Shown here: in pieces, positions 8,863 to 17,500 of the stretch | How positions within the stretch are numbered: the stretch's first letter is position 1 | How the letters are laid out: each line of letters starts with the position of its first letter | Source of the DNA: Sedimentisphaerales bacterium | GTDB lineage: Bacteria > Planctomycetota > Phycisphaerae > Sedimentisphaerales > Anaerobacaceae | NCBI GenBank assembly: GCA_030611315.1 | Contig: JAUWPZ010000003.1 | Span: forward strand, 1-62,069 | Direction of reading: 5' to 3' | DNA: 62,069 nt | Made by a program: the position numbers and the translations under genes | The notes under the pieces: generated by a model | What the model was told of the DNA's origin: nothing | The model's database searches: none | What the model saw: the letters and a program-made list of their open reading frames with translations, nothing else

Positions 8863-9933
8863 CTATTCCGACAATATCTCCTTCAAGGCCCTTAGCAATT
8901 TATCATTCTGCTCCGCCGTGCCGACGGTGATTCTCAGCTTATCTTCAAGCTGCGGATAAGCAAAGTATCTGATATATATATTTCGCCGCGTCAATTTTTC
9001 ATAAATTTCAGCCGCCTTCGCGTTCGTGCATTTCGCCAGGATGAAATTCGTGCTGCTTTTCATCGCGTCAAATCCAAGATTTCTCAACTGCTCGGCCAGT
9101 CTCGTGCGCTCGGCCTTTACTTTTGCGACATTTTCTTTGAAATAGTCCTGGTCCTTTATCGCAGCAGTGGCCGCGGCGATGGCAACGACATCGATATTAT
9201 ACGAATCCTTGACCTTCATCAGGCCGGCTATTAAGCCGGGCTGCGCGATTGCATATCCAAACCGTATCCCCGCCAGCGAATATCCCTTGCTCATCGACCG
9301 CAGTACAATCACGTTGTCGAATTCTTTCGCTAATTCAGTGCAATTCTTCTCCGCATAATCCACGTACGCCTCGTCAATCAGCAGCACTCCCGTAAGCTCA
9401 TCAGCCAGGCCAGCCAATTCATCAACACTCACAAAACTGCCGCTCGGCGCGTTCGGATTGCAAACTATAGTCAAAGCTGCGCCCGTCCCGGCTAATTTGG
9501 CCGGCAGATTAAACTCCTCGTCGTACAGGACCTCAATCACCCTGCAATTTTGCAGCTTCGCCAGCACCGGATAAAGTGAATACGTCGGGATGGGATACCC
9601 CACAGCACGATTTTCGTCGCAAAACGCCCGAAAGGCAATAGTCAGCAAATCGTCTCCGCCGTTGCAGCACATTATAAAATCAGCCGGCACGCCGTTAACT
9701 TCTCCCGCGGCCCGCCTGAATTCTTCCCCAACCGGGTCCGGGTATCGCCGAAGCTGCTCGCCGCTCACCCCCGCCAGCGCCTCCATCACCCGCGGAGAAG
9801 GCGGATAGGGATTTTCATTCGTATTGAGCTTGACCACCTCAGCCTCTTTAGGCCTGTCCTCGAGCGAAGCGAAGGGCTGGAATCCGGGCTCATACCCCTT
9901 AACAGACTCAATATTGTCCCGAAAATAACCCAT
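8863..9933 (-). CDS. hisC: Histidinol-phosphate aminotransferase
   Basis: The 356-residue fold-type I PLP enzyme transaminates imidazole-acetol phosphate. NTNENPYPPSP is the substrate-binding start. GGDDLLT lies in the cofactor pocket, NPNAPSG is the aspartate-aminotransferase-family block, LLIDEAYVDY holds the PLP-ring Asp, and LRSMSKGYSLAGIRFGY holds the Schiff-base Lys. It is first in the minus-strand operon, which continues to hisB after 128 bp. Confidence 0.93.
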   Translation of the reverse strand: MGYFRDNIESVKGYEPGFQPFASLEDRPKEAEVVKLNTNENPYPPSPRVMEALAGVSGEQLRRYPDPVGEEFRRAAGEVNGVPADFIMCCNGGDDLLTIAFRAFCDENRAVGYPIPTYSLYPVLAKLQNCRVIEVLYDEEFNLPAKLAGTGAALTIVCNPNAPSGSFVSVDELAGLADELTGVLLIDEAYVDYAEKNCTELAKEFDNVIVLRSMSKGYSLAGIRFGYAIAQPGLIAGLMKVKDSYNIDVVAIAAATAAIKDQDYFKENVAKVKAERTRLAEQLRNLGFDAMKSSTNFILAKCTNAKAAEIYEKLTRRNIYIRYFAYPQLEDKLRITVGTAEQNDKLLRALKEILSE

Positions 9934-10159
9934 AAATTGCTCGTATTTCGTATTGCGTGAAGCGTATTGCGTACAAAGAATCGCGCCTCCTGTCCGCTAA
10001 ACGTTTATCCTGAGCCGGCTGTACGCTGTACGCTATTTTTCTCAGATTATACGGATATCCACCAGGAAGTAAAAGGCCATTTTGCGATATTGGCAGGATG
10101 ACAATTAAGCCGGGAACCCCACTGTTTCTTACTTTTTCCCAAAAATTCCGATAATTTCC
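9934..10159. other. Divergent spacer with two heptamer arrays
   Basis: The hisC upstream side carries degenerate 7-nt-period repeats at about 9946-9985 (CGTATTG-type units) and 10015-10035 (GCTGTAC-type units). No gene is visible. A promoter for hisC must lie here but no clear boxes were picked. Confidence 0.4.
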
Positions 10160-10190
10160 TTGACTTTTGCACCTCAATCGAATATATAAT
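10160..10190 (+). promoter_or_regulatory. Sigma-70-like promoter for the PEP-CTERM gene
   Basis: TTGACT at 10160-10165 is followed after 17 nt by TATATA (10183-10188), which overlaps TATAAT at 10185-10190. Transcription would start near 10197, leaving a leader of about 180 nt before the GTG start at 10377. The leader contains an inverted repeat, AACGGTT / AACCGTT, at about 10257-10279. Confidence 0.5.
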
Positions 10191-10212
10191 ATTTAGTATT
10201 CAAGGAGGAGTT

Positions 10213-10296
10213 GTGAGGAAGTACGGCGGAATGCCATTTCAAGCTTTCCCACTCAAAAACGGTTATTATTTAAACCGTTCAATCCAAGGACGTTAG
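10213..10296 (+). CDS. Possible 27-codon leader ORF
   Basis: A GTG at 10213 preceded by AAGGAGGAG opens a 27-codon frame ending TAG at 10294. It lies in the leader of the PEP-CTERM gene and includes the left arm of the inverted repeat noted there. It could be a small leader peptide or chance; nothing in the peptide is recognisable. Confidence 0.2.
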   Translation: MRKYGGMPFQAFPLKNGYYLNRSIQGR

Positions 10297-10376
10297 TTGA
10301 GTATACTTGCGGCATAAATTAGGTAATCAATCTTACTTTGCTGCGAAATAAACGCGATTTTTAAGGAGGAGAAAGG

Positions 10377-11141
10377 GTGAAGTTATTTGATAGTTCTAAA
10401 ATATATCTGTCTTTATTTTGCTTGTTATCGCTTTTCCTAAATCTAAGTAAGGCATTCGAAACACCCATATTCTTCAACTATCCGAGGATTTTCGACGCTG
10501 ATAGGATTACGATTCGACCAGGTTCTATCGACAAGCTCAGTCCTGATGGTACAATTAGCACAGCGGTATCAGGTTTGAATACCCCAAGCGGGCTTACCTT
10601 TGATGATGTGGGTAATCTCTACTACGGCAATGTGAAACATAATCCTCTTGGCTTCGAGATATTTAAACGGACACCCGAAGGTATGGCAACGAACATCGGT
10701 CAGGTCTGGGACATACCTGGTGGATTTTCGATTACCGGATGGGGATTCGATCTAGCCATAAGTCCAATCGGAGATGTTTTCTTTAACCATCCCGAGAGTA
10801 AGACTATTGATGGCATTACAATCCGGACGGGTTCCATCGAAAAACTCAGTCCTGATGGTACAATTAGCACAGTGGTATCAGGTTTGAATACCCCAAGCGG
10901 GATTGCCTTTGATGATGTGGGTAATCTCTACTACGGCAATGTGAAACATGATCCTCTTGGCTTCGAGATATTCATGCGAACATCCGAGGGAGTAGTAACG
11001 AACCTTGGTCAAGTAGTAGATAAACCAGCTGGACATATCTACGTCACTGGGTGGGGATTTGATATCGCTATCCCTGAACCGGCAACACTTATGTTGCTTG
11101 GCTTGGGTGGTTTGGCTTTGCACAGAAAACGCAAGATATAG
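10377..11141 (+). CDS. PEP-CTERM sorted exported protein with duplicated propeller-like repeat
   Basis: The 254-residue protein has an N-terminal signal peptide (hydrophobic residues 9-24). Two copies of a 103-residue repeat each contain a segment starting KLSPDGTISTVVSGLNTPSG, then FDDVGNLYYGNVKH, like SMP-30/NHL-type beta-propeller blades. The C-terminus is a classic PEP-CTERM tail: PEPATLMLLGLGGLAL then HRKRK. PEP-CTERM proteins are processed by exosortase at the inner membrane and often end up on the surface or in exopolymer. The GTG start has AAGGAGGAG upstream. The repeats are nearly identical at DNA level (offset 309 bp), so the duplication is recent. Confidence 0.8.
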   Translation: MKLFDSSKIYLSLFCLLSLFLNLSKAFETPIFFNYPRIFDADRITIRPGSIDKLSPDGTISTAVSGLNTPSGLTFDDVGNLYYGNVKHNPLGFEIFKRTPEGMATNIGQVWDIPGGFSITGWGFDLAISPIGDVFFNHPESKTIDGITIRTGSIEKLSPDGTISTVVSGLNTPSGIAFDDVGNLYYGNVKHDPLGFEIFMRTSEGVVTNLGQVVDKPAGHIYVTGWGFDIAIPEPATLMLLGLGGLALHRKRKI

Positions 11142-11273
11142 AAATCCATTCCGCCGCAGGCGGATCTGCGATATTGATTATTGACTATTGATTATTTTGA
11201 GATTGCTTCGCCCGCCTTTGGCGGACTCGCAATGACACAACCTCATTTTAGGCACTTTAGCTCACTTTAGGCA
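11142..11273. repeat. Spacer made of repeats (heptamer array and REP palindrome)
   Basis: A 7-nt-period array (ATTGATT-type units) at about 11173-11200 is followed by a REP-like inverted repeat at about 11208-11240, of the GAGATTGCTTCG...CGCAATGAC type. The spacer separates the converging PEP-CTERM gene and accD. Confidence 0.55.
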
Positions 11274-12143
11274 CTATTTCTGGCAGTAATCCACCAGGCG
11301 GGCGATTTCGCTTCGCAGGTCCCTGCGATGAACTATCATATCCACAAAGCCGTGCTCTAACATAAATTCAGACGTCTGAAATCCCTCCGGCAGCTCAACT
11401 TTTATCGTCTCGGCAATAGTCCGCGGCCCGGCAAAGCCTATCAGCGCCCCCGGCTCAGCTATCAGGCAATCCCCCAACATTGCAAAGCTCGCCGAGACTC
11501 CCCCCGTCGTCGGGTCGGTCAGAACGGAGATAAACAGCCCCCCGGCCTCGTCCAGTTTCGCCAGCGCCGCCGATGTCTTCGCCATCTGCCCGAGCGACAC
11601 CACGCCCTCGTGCATCCTCGCTCCGCCGGAGCAGCATACCGCCACCAAGGGCAGAGCCTCCTCAATCGCCTTATCGACAGCCGTGCAGAATTTCTCCCCC
11701 ACCACAAAACCCATCGACCCCATCAGAAAATTCGGCTCCATCACCGCAAGGAACACCGCCCTGCCCTTGATAAAGGCCTTGCCTATCCGCATCGCCTCCC
11801 TGGCGCCGCTCTTCTTCTCGTCGCTCTTGATACGCTGCTTATACGTCGTCCCCCGGAACTTAAAATTCAGCGGGTCGTCGGTCGTCATCTCCGAAAGTAT
11901 CTCCTGGAAAGAATCCTCATCAGCCAGATACTTGATTCGAATCGCCGCCTCGATGCGAAAATGATGATTACATTCCGGACAAACGTTCATATTCTTCTCG
12001 ACCGCGCTCTTATAGAGCATATGCTCGCAGCCCGGACATTGCATCCAGAGCCCTTCGGGCATATCTTTTCGCGGCTTCAGCGAAAAACCGTTCCATCCTT
12101 CGGCTTTGCTCAGGACAGGTTTTGATTTCGTCTTTTTGGCCAT
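11274..12143 (-). CDS. accD: Acetyl-CoA carboxylase carboxyltransferase subunit beta
   Basis: AccD transfers carboxyl from biotin to acetyl-CoA, the first committed step of fatty-acid synthesis. The four-Cys zinc finger is present (CPGCEHML and CPECNHHF). The crotonase-like core has MGSMGFVVGEK, the oxyanion-type block SGGARMHEGVVSLGQMAKT, and the C-terminal GPRTIAETI and LPEGFQTSEF. The start is set at MAKKTKSKP (12143). Residues 9-17, PVLSKAEGW, are encoded by a fragment of a dispersed repeat (12097-12119) inserted upstream of the zinc finger. accA is not nearby. Confidence 0.93.
   Translation of the reverse strand: MAKKTKSKPVLSKAEGWNGFSLKPRKDMPEGLWMQCPGCEHMLYKSAVEKNMNVCPECNHHFRIEAAIRIKYLADEDSFQEILSEMTTDDPLNFKFRGTTYKQRIKSDEKKSGAREAMRIGKAFIKGRAVFLAVMEPNFLMGSMGFVVGEKFCTAVDKAIEEALPLVAVCCSGGARMHEGVVSLGQMAKTSAALAKLDEAGGLFISVLTDPTTGGVSASFAMLGDCLIAEPGALIGFAGPRTIAETIKVELPEGFQTSEFMLEHGFVDMIVHRRDLRSEIARLVDYCQK
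12097..12119. repeat. REP-like fragment inside accD
   Basis: CCTTCGGCTTTGCTCAGGAC and the bases that follow match a dispersed repeat also found in spacers at 41737-41778 and, more divergent, 26349-26386. Here it is in frame near the accD start and yields PVLSKAEG in the protein. Confidence 0.6.
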
Positions 12144-12236
12144 ATATTTAGCCCCGCACCAATTGTCCACTGGTGAAAGGCCCGTGCCTGCACATAGTAT
12201 TCTGTCAAAATTGTATTTGTTATTAACGCAATTAAG

Positions 12237-12330
12237 CTGTCATGCTGAGCGGAGCGAAGCATCCGGCTTTAGCAATACAATTACTTTCAATGTGCAATTG
12301 AGATTCTTCACTTCGTTCAGAATGACAAGC
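12237..12330. repeat. REP-type inverted repeat upstream of accD
   Basis: The stretch has the familiar TGTCATGCTGAGCGGAGCGA arm and, about 60 nt on, the inverted arm TTCGTTCAGAATGACA, separated by non-repetitive AT-rich DNA. It is intergenic between the rhomboid remnant and accD. Confidence 0.5.
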
Positions 12331-12337
12331 TACATAT

Positions 12338-12910
12338 TCAATCATGACAGATTACCAGGTACCCCAGCCAGGTGAACCTATCCTCAACATTATCGCCAAA
12401 GAGCCACAAAAACAGCATATTCAATGCAAAGTAAAGAAGTCCCCTGCTCAAAAACATGGACCTAAACAAATCAATTCCGTAAGAACCATCCCCGAATAGG
12501 TTCAGCTTCTCCCAGAATCCTTCTGTGCCGAAAAGAATATCCACCACAAGAACAACCGCACACAAACAAATAATCGAAACGGTCACTAAAGGAAATCTCT
12601 CCCTTGGCACATCATCTGACAGAGGAACAACTAATCTCAGATGGGACAGATAATAGTTCCGCTTAATCTCGTCCGGATCTATGCCGGGATCGCCCAGCTT
12701 TTTCAGTTCCATAAGTCCTTGAGCTACCGCAGAAGCCTCTGGATCTTTCTTGAGATAACCGGCCACACGCTCAACTTCTCCCTTGTCCGCCCAGATGCCA
12801 CCACATTCCGAACACTTATCCAGAATGACGTTCGAGTCATAAGCATAGTTAAATTTGTGAAGCTTTATTTTATTTTCTCCGGGAGGAGATTTTACCCTCG
12901 GATATACCAA
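12338..12910 (-). pseudogene. Decayed rhomboid-like membrane protein with zinc-ribbon N-terminus
   Basis: The frame reads through half a TFIIB-type zinc ribbon (DKCSECGGIWADKGEVERV; the first CxxC is missing), a linker, one membrane segment (LVTVSIICLCAVVLVVDILF) and the first part of a rhomboid-like domain (NMLFLWLFGDNVEDRF). It stops before the GxSG catalytic serine and later helices. The frame remains open upstream of the apparent TTG start to a stop at about 12994 without a good start codon. Both ends therefore look lost. Intact relatives are zinc-ribbon/rhomboid proteins found in planctomycetes and other phyla. Confidence 0.55.
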
Positions 12911-13198
12911 TACAGGGCTAATCTTTGTTTTTGATAGTTCCAGTGCTGTTTTCTCAAATAGACGAAGATTTTTGCCAGGGGTATTGGGTCATATAGGTGA
13001 AAATTGCCAAGGGTTTAGGTGGAACTGGGGAGAAAATGACAGGGGAAATTGGTGGTTTTGACAGTCAGAGAGTCAGTGCATCGTAGTTTTTGCATATATA
13101 TATTGGTGAAGTGTCGGGTTTTGTGTGGGGGTAAGGTGATAATAGTCCTCATTCCCCCTTCATTTAACTTCGGAAATAATCACGATCATACATATTAA

Positions 13199-13897
13199 CT
13201 ACTCTTTGCTCTTTGCATTATCATTTTCTGACAATGCATCTAATATATCATAAGCTTCAGCAAAATTAACATACTCTGCATAAGCATATAGCAAAAGAGA
13301 GAGGATAACCATACCTATAAGTATGACACTTAAAAGTAACACGTTTGCATCGATAGAGTTAGCAATAATGACTCCTAAAAGAACAAGGGGGAAAAAGAGG
13401 TTTCTGACTACTCTGCCCTGCGATCTCCTTCTTCCCACTTCTTCTTTTTCATTCTGCCGTAAAGCCCATCGATAAACAGCATTCCATTTTCCAATTACGG
13501 GAAGCCATCTCTTACTAATTTCTCGTGTGTAATCTGTATCGAATTTGTCATTCTTCTGTTTTTGTGCTTTCTCAACTAATGGTCCCACATCATGGTGAGC
13601 AAACCAATAAAAAACTATAGCCCTTGGTCCCCGTTCGCTAATCCAGTCCAGTAATGCACGAGACAAATAAGCCGATATTAAGCCAGTAGCATAACAAACG
13701 GCAGTAAAAACTACAACAATAACTGCATCGGGGTATTCCGGTGGAATTGTAAAACACTTACACTTGACTGGTGAATAAAGAAATATACTTTCCGCAACAA
13801 TAATTGTTCCTGGAATAAGATTTTCTATTTGAAATTCAACACCTTTCCAAGCAGATGGGCTTCTCCTGCTCTGTTTTTCTTCACTACCTTTACCCAT
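13199..13897 (-). CDS. Uncharacterised membrane protein, about four transmembrane segments
   Basis: The 232-residue protein is not recognised. Hydrophobic segments are at about residues 25-42, 58-80, 166-183 and 186-207. Between the second and third lies a charged cytoplasmic-looking loop rich in Lys/Arg/Trp (DTDYTREISKRWLPVIGKWN and following). The N-terminus is basic and the C-terminus acidic. It stands alone between two gene-free stretches and its AT-richer codon use differs from neighbouring housekeeping genes, so horizontal acquisition is possible. The pattern resembles small membrane proteins of phage-defence or accessory islands, but there is no direct evidence of function. Confidence 0.55.
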   Translation of the reverse strand: MGKGSEEKQSRRSPSAWKGVEFQIENLIPGTIIVAESIFLYSPVKCKCFTIPPEYPDAVIVVVFTAVCYATGLISAYLSRALLDWISERGPRAIVFYWFAHHDVGPLVEKAQKQKNDKFDTDYTREISKRWLPVIGKWNAVYRWALRQNEKEEVGRRRSQGRVVRNLFFPLVLLGVIIANSIDANVLLLSVILIGMVILSLLLYAYAEYVNFAEAYDILDALSENDNAKSKE

Positions 13898-14581
13898 ACT
13901 ATACTCCTTTTTTCAGTAGGAATGATACTGTGTCAAAATATGCCATAACAAATACACTTGCCTCAATTCAATATATTATCTGGGATTTCCCATATAACAT
14001 TGCATATCTTAGCTCAGCTACGCTGCTGGGCCTCTTTTCTAATAGAATATCAAATCTGTCTCGAAAACTCAAGCATATCATGCCGGAAACCGCCAAAAAG
14101 TCGAGCACATACGTCCAAAACCCGCTTTTTCCCACCATTTTGGCAGACCACCGCCGTTGCCCTCCATTCCTTTCAGCCCGATTTTCAGCAGTTCCACACA
14201 TCATCCTGGCTTCGCTGCTATTGTCAAGAAACGCAACTGCCTGATCCGGTCAAGGATTTCCCGAAAGAGTCGCTGCGGAACAGCCACTTCTGCCTTGCTA
14301 ATTTATTGAGCGGGTCCAAGCGTTGTTCCACGCCGGTCCGGGTGTGCCCGCAATTTCACGATTCGTTTTTGACACGTGCGCCTTGGTCTCGAGCTTTTCG
14401 CTCGGCCTCATAACGACGAGGTTATTCGGATAGGCTCTTAGCAAAAAATCTTGGAAATTATCAGGAAATCGCAGAATCGCCGGATATGTGAAGCGGGAAA
14501 ACCGTCAATTTTCACCGAGTGTAAAAAGTCGGGACTGCACAATCCGGGTCTCATCCGAACAAAAGAGCAGTAATATGCCGC
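13898..14581. other. Gene-free stretch, 0.68 kb
   Basis: Several open frames exist on both strands but they overlap each other, lack ribosome binding sites and have no recognisable motifs. No repeat of the families seen elsewhere was noticed. It may hold decayed coding DNA between the membrane protein and the serpin. Confidence 0.4.
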
Positions 14582-15853
14582 TCATGCTTTTGGATTCATC
14601 ACCCGGCCGATAAATAGAATACCGCCGGAGATGTTGTCGCGGATTAGAAACAAAAATGGATGGTCCGCCCGAAAGACGGCCGGTCGGTCCGGCATGACAG
14701 ACGTTACGCCAATTACCACTCCGGTTGCCGCTGCCGCCTCTGTGCCTTCTTCGTTAACGTCAACGTATGCCTTGTGGATTACCGCCGAAATGAAAAGGTC
14801 CCTCTTGCCGTTCATCCCCGAAAAATCAGCCACGTCCGGCACAAAGGCATCGGTCAAGCCCATCGACTTGAGCACAGAAGCCAGAGAAAATTGACTTGTC
14901 ATCCTGAACTTCGGAACTGAAACAATCACTTTGCGTTTGTGCAATTTTTTCAGCCACTTCGGAAAATTTTCAGCGGTAAGCGTCTTCTCGATATCACCCA
15001 ATCCGTCGGTGCGCTTCGGAAGCAGAATAATCATCGACAGCTCGTTATCCACATAGGGTAGTTCAAGGGCCTGAAAGTCCTCGGTTTCGGTATACTTGAA
15101 ATGCTCGGTCTGATTCATCATCGGGACATCAATCTTTTTGCCGTCCGCCAGAGTAAATGGCTCCGGACGTGTCCGGGCCTTTTTGAACTGCCTGGCCCAG
15201 TTGCCCTTGAAGTAAATTGCGTTTGTCAGAACCAGCCTGGTCATCCTGTTGAGCACGCCCGGCTTAATAAGGTCCTTTATCTTGTTTTCGGTCTTTTTCT
15301 CCACCCACGTGTTGATGGTCTTGCGGGCCGCTTCAGTCGCTCCTACAAAATCAACTTGTTTGCATTCGCCGCCATATTGGGCCGAGACAACGCGTATAAA
15401 ATCTGAAACAAATTCGTAACCCTCCTGGCCCCACAATGCGTTGGCAACACGAAGCTCGTATGCGCCTTTCTCGCCCCTGGAGTTGAGGTCTTTTATGATG
15501 TTCCCAAAGGCCCCGGCAAATTTCTCCCGGTCCGGTATAATCGTGGAACTAAATTCGTCGCCCGGTCTTGAGATAACAGGATAGTGCATTACCCGTGCCA
15601 TCTGCATCTCCGTAGAGCCTCGAGCGCCGGCACAAGCCATAGCCAGGGCCGTCGAGATGCTATAGGGCGAGCAAAACAGATTGCCTTCTTTGCCGCCCAG
15701 CTTCGCATATAGCTCCAGAGCGAATTTGTTGTTTCCTTCGACAACGGATTTTTCGACCGTTTTCATCCTCGCATTCGGTTTGTCAACCGCCCGGCAGAAC
15801 CGCGCAATTGCAATCAGAACAACCAGGATAAATAGAAATTTTACCGCTTTCAT
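14582..15853 (-). CDS. Serpin (serine protease inhibitor family), exported
   Basis: The 423-residue protein has a signal peptide and a full serpin fold. NLFCSPYSISTALAMACAGA is the helix A/B block, LTNAIYFKGNWARQF the strand 3A block, and HPFLFLIRDNISGGILFIGR the C-terminal signature. The hinge VNEEGTEAAAATGVV matches the inhibitory consensus (E-x-G-T-x-AAAA-T). Counting 17 residues from the hinge Glu places P1-P1' at about T-S in IGVTSVMPDR, suggesting an elastase-like or subtilisin-like target, which is inference. Serpins trap proteases by a suicide mechanism; bacterial ones may guard the envelope against own or foreign proteases. It is monocistronic. Confidence 0.9.
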   Translation of the reverse strand: MKAVKFLFILVVLIAIARFCRAVDKPNARMKTVEKSVVEGNNKFALELYAKLGGKEGNLFCSPYSISTALAMACAGARGSTEMQMARVMHYPVISRPGDEFSSTIIPDREKFAGAFGNIIKDLNSRGEKGAYELRVANALWGQEGYEFVSDFIRVVSAQYGGECKQVDFVGATEAARKTINTWVEKKTENKIKDLIKPGVLNRMTRLVLTNAIYFKGNWARQFKKARTRPEPFTLADGKKIDVPMMNQTEHFKYTETEDFQALELPYVDNELSMIILLPKRTDGLGDIEKTLTAENFPKWLKKLHKRKVIVSVPKFRMTSQFSLASVLKSMGLTDAFVPDVADFSGMNGKRDLFISAVIHKAYVDVNEEGTEAAAATGVVIGVTSVMPDRPAVFRADHPFLFLIRDNISGGILFIGRVMNPKA

Positions 15854-16048
15854 AATTACTGCCCCGTTATCTCTGTCAATATCACTTCATTCCTTTTCTT
15901 TCACACTTACAGACTTTATGCTCATTATAGCCGATTGTTTGCCGCCAGGTCAGCAAAATCAGCCGGAAAAAGGGCGAAAAATATCGGCCCAAAACGGCGT
16001 CCCGGCCCACTTTGGGCTGAATCATATTTTTCAAGTATTCTTTGATTC

Positions 16049-16080
16049 TTGACAATATCATGATTTGAATGTATTATAAT
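16049..16080 (+). promoter_or_regulatory. Sigma-70-like promoter of the TPR membrane protein gene
   Basis: TTGACA at 16049-16054 is followed after 17 nt by TATTAT (16072-16077), overlapping TATAAT at 16075-16080. The ATG at 16128 lies about 40 nt beyond the expected start. Confidence 0.55.
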
Positions 16081-16127
16081 AGTTGGTAGAATATTGTGAA
16101 AATAGACTTTTTTGACGAGGGATGGTT

Positions 16128-17117
16128 ATGAACGTTGAAAAAGACAGCTTTCTTTGGCGTTTTAAGTGGCACATTGCTATTATTGGCGTCACATTAGTAA
16201 TCGTAATCCTGCTCACGATTTTCACCAACATCTTCCAGGGAGCCGAAACCAACCTGCTGCGTCAGATGATACTAATGCTCGGTGGTTTGATGTTTTTGAG
16301 TGCACTGCTGGCGATGCTCTCAAGGGTATTCAAGATACTTGACGCCCTTCGGGAAAACAGTATAAAACTCAAAGAAGTTACCGGAGCCATGGAGAAAATC
16401 TGCACGGGGCTTGCGCAAATCAATCACAGCACACGAGTCAGCGAAGCAGCAAAAGCGATCGCATTTCGCGATGCGGACAGGCAATCTCTGCGGGAAGTCG
16501 TTTTTGAGAAGCTCCAGCAGCAGGATTTCGATGCCGCGCACAAAATAGTTGATGAAATTGCAGAGCGCGAAGAATATAAGGAGCTGGCCGAGGAACTGCG
16601 AGGCCTGGCCGAACGCTACCACGACGCGACCGACAAGGAACGGATAGGAGAACTCATAACGCATATCGAAAAGCTGTTTGAAAACGCTCAGTGGACCAAA
16701 GCCGGCGCCCAGATTGAAGGACTAATCAGAGCTTATCCGGACAGCGAAGAAGCAAAGGCAATGCGACAAAGACTGCTCGATAAGAAAAAAGAACGCAAGA
16801 AATCGCTGCTGGCCGCCTGGGATGAAGCCGTGAAGCGCCAGGAAACGGACCGCAGTCTGGAGATACTCAAAGAACTCGACCTGTACCTTACCCCCAATGA
16901 AGGGCTGGCCCTGCAGGAAGCAGCAAAGGATGTCTTCAGAACGAAGCTGCACAATCTCGGCGTGCAATTTTCTCTGGCCGTGAACGAAAAGCAGTGGGAG
17001 CAAGCCCTGCAAATCGGTCAGCAAATTATCAACGATTTTCCAAACAGCAAGATGTCCGAGGAAATCCACAGCAAAATGGCTGTTCTCAAACAGAACGTTC
17101 AAATGCAAAGCAGCTAA
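16128..17117 (+). CDS. Membrane-anchored TPR-like helical repeat protein
   Basis: The 329-residue protein starts at the ATG at 16128, which has GAGGG at the right spacing; the in-frame ATG at 16122 is too close. Two membrane segments lie at about residues 16-38 and 48-70. A short coiled coil follows (ALRENSIKLKEVTGAMEKI), then a long helical domain with TPR-like pairs (FDAAHKIVDEIAEREEYKEL; WTKAGAQIEGLIRAYPDSEE; WEQALQIGQQIINDFPNSKM). Such proteins usually act as scaffolds at the inner membrane. No partner gene is adjacent. Confidence 0.65.
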   Translation: MNVEKDSFLWRFKWHIAIIGVTLVIVILLTIFTNIFQGAETNLLRQMILMLGGLMFLSALLAMLSRVFKILDALRENSIKLKEVTGAMEKICTGLAQINHSTRVSEAAKAIAFRDADRQSLREVVFEKLQQQDFDAAHKIVDEIAEREEYKELAEELRGLAERYHDATDKERIGELITHIEKLFENAQWTKAGAQIEGLIRAYPDSEEAKAMRQRLLDKKKERKKSLLAAWDEAVKRQETDRSLEILKELDLYLTPNEGLALQEAAKDVFRTKLHNLGVQFSLAVNEKQWEQALQIGQQIINDFPNSKMSEEIHSKMAVLKQNVQMQSS

Positions 17118-17143
17118 ATTGAAGACGCCGGCTTATCTGTAGG

Positions 17144-17500
17144 ATGCTGCCTAACTCTTTTTCTTCAACCAGGAACCTCGAAGAGAAAAAATACTGTAAT
17201 GAGAAGCCGAAGAAAAAACGACATATAATATCGAAACGGTCTTGGGTCTGCGGTCTCGGGTTTGGGGTTAGTTATGCGCACATCGTTCAGCCGGTCCTGG
17301 ATAAGCACTGTGCAGAATGTCATAACGCGACCAGGACGGCAGGCGGCGTTGACCTGAGCCCGGACAGGACAGATTTCTTCAACGTCTCATATGAAGTTCT
17401 GGCTCGCCAGGGCAGACCAGGCCAGAATCCCTACACGAAATGGATTCCAACAGTTAAGGGTAATAAATCCCGCGATTGGGATTGTAAATTATTGTTTTAA
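17144..17500 (+). pseudogene. Fragment of an HzsA-like c-type cytochrome domain protein
   Basis: Only 17270-17452 looks like real coding sequence. It reads SYAHIVQPVLDKHCAECHNA with a CxxCH haem site at codons starting 17309, then AGGVDLSPDRTDFFNVSYE and NPYTKWIPT. This matches the 'VQPVLDxHCxxCH' cytochrome domain of HzsA-related planctomycete proteins (the hydrazine synthase alpha family and its many paralogues). Upstream the frame dissolves into a heptamer array (17238-17272). Downstream it runs directly into dispersed element copy B at about 17453 and ends. Both ends of the gene are gone. Confidence 0.55.
17238..17272. repeat. Degenerate heptamer array
   Basis: Five consecutive 7-nt units (GGTCTTG, GGTCTGC and variants) lie immediately before the cytochrome fragment and mark its 5' break. 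Confidence 0.6.

Noticed and set aside
13958-14413. A 151-codon plus-strand frame upstream of the serpin gene end
   Set aside because: No motif or ribosome binding site, and two other frames of similar length overlap it.
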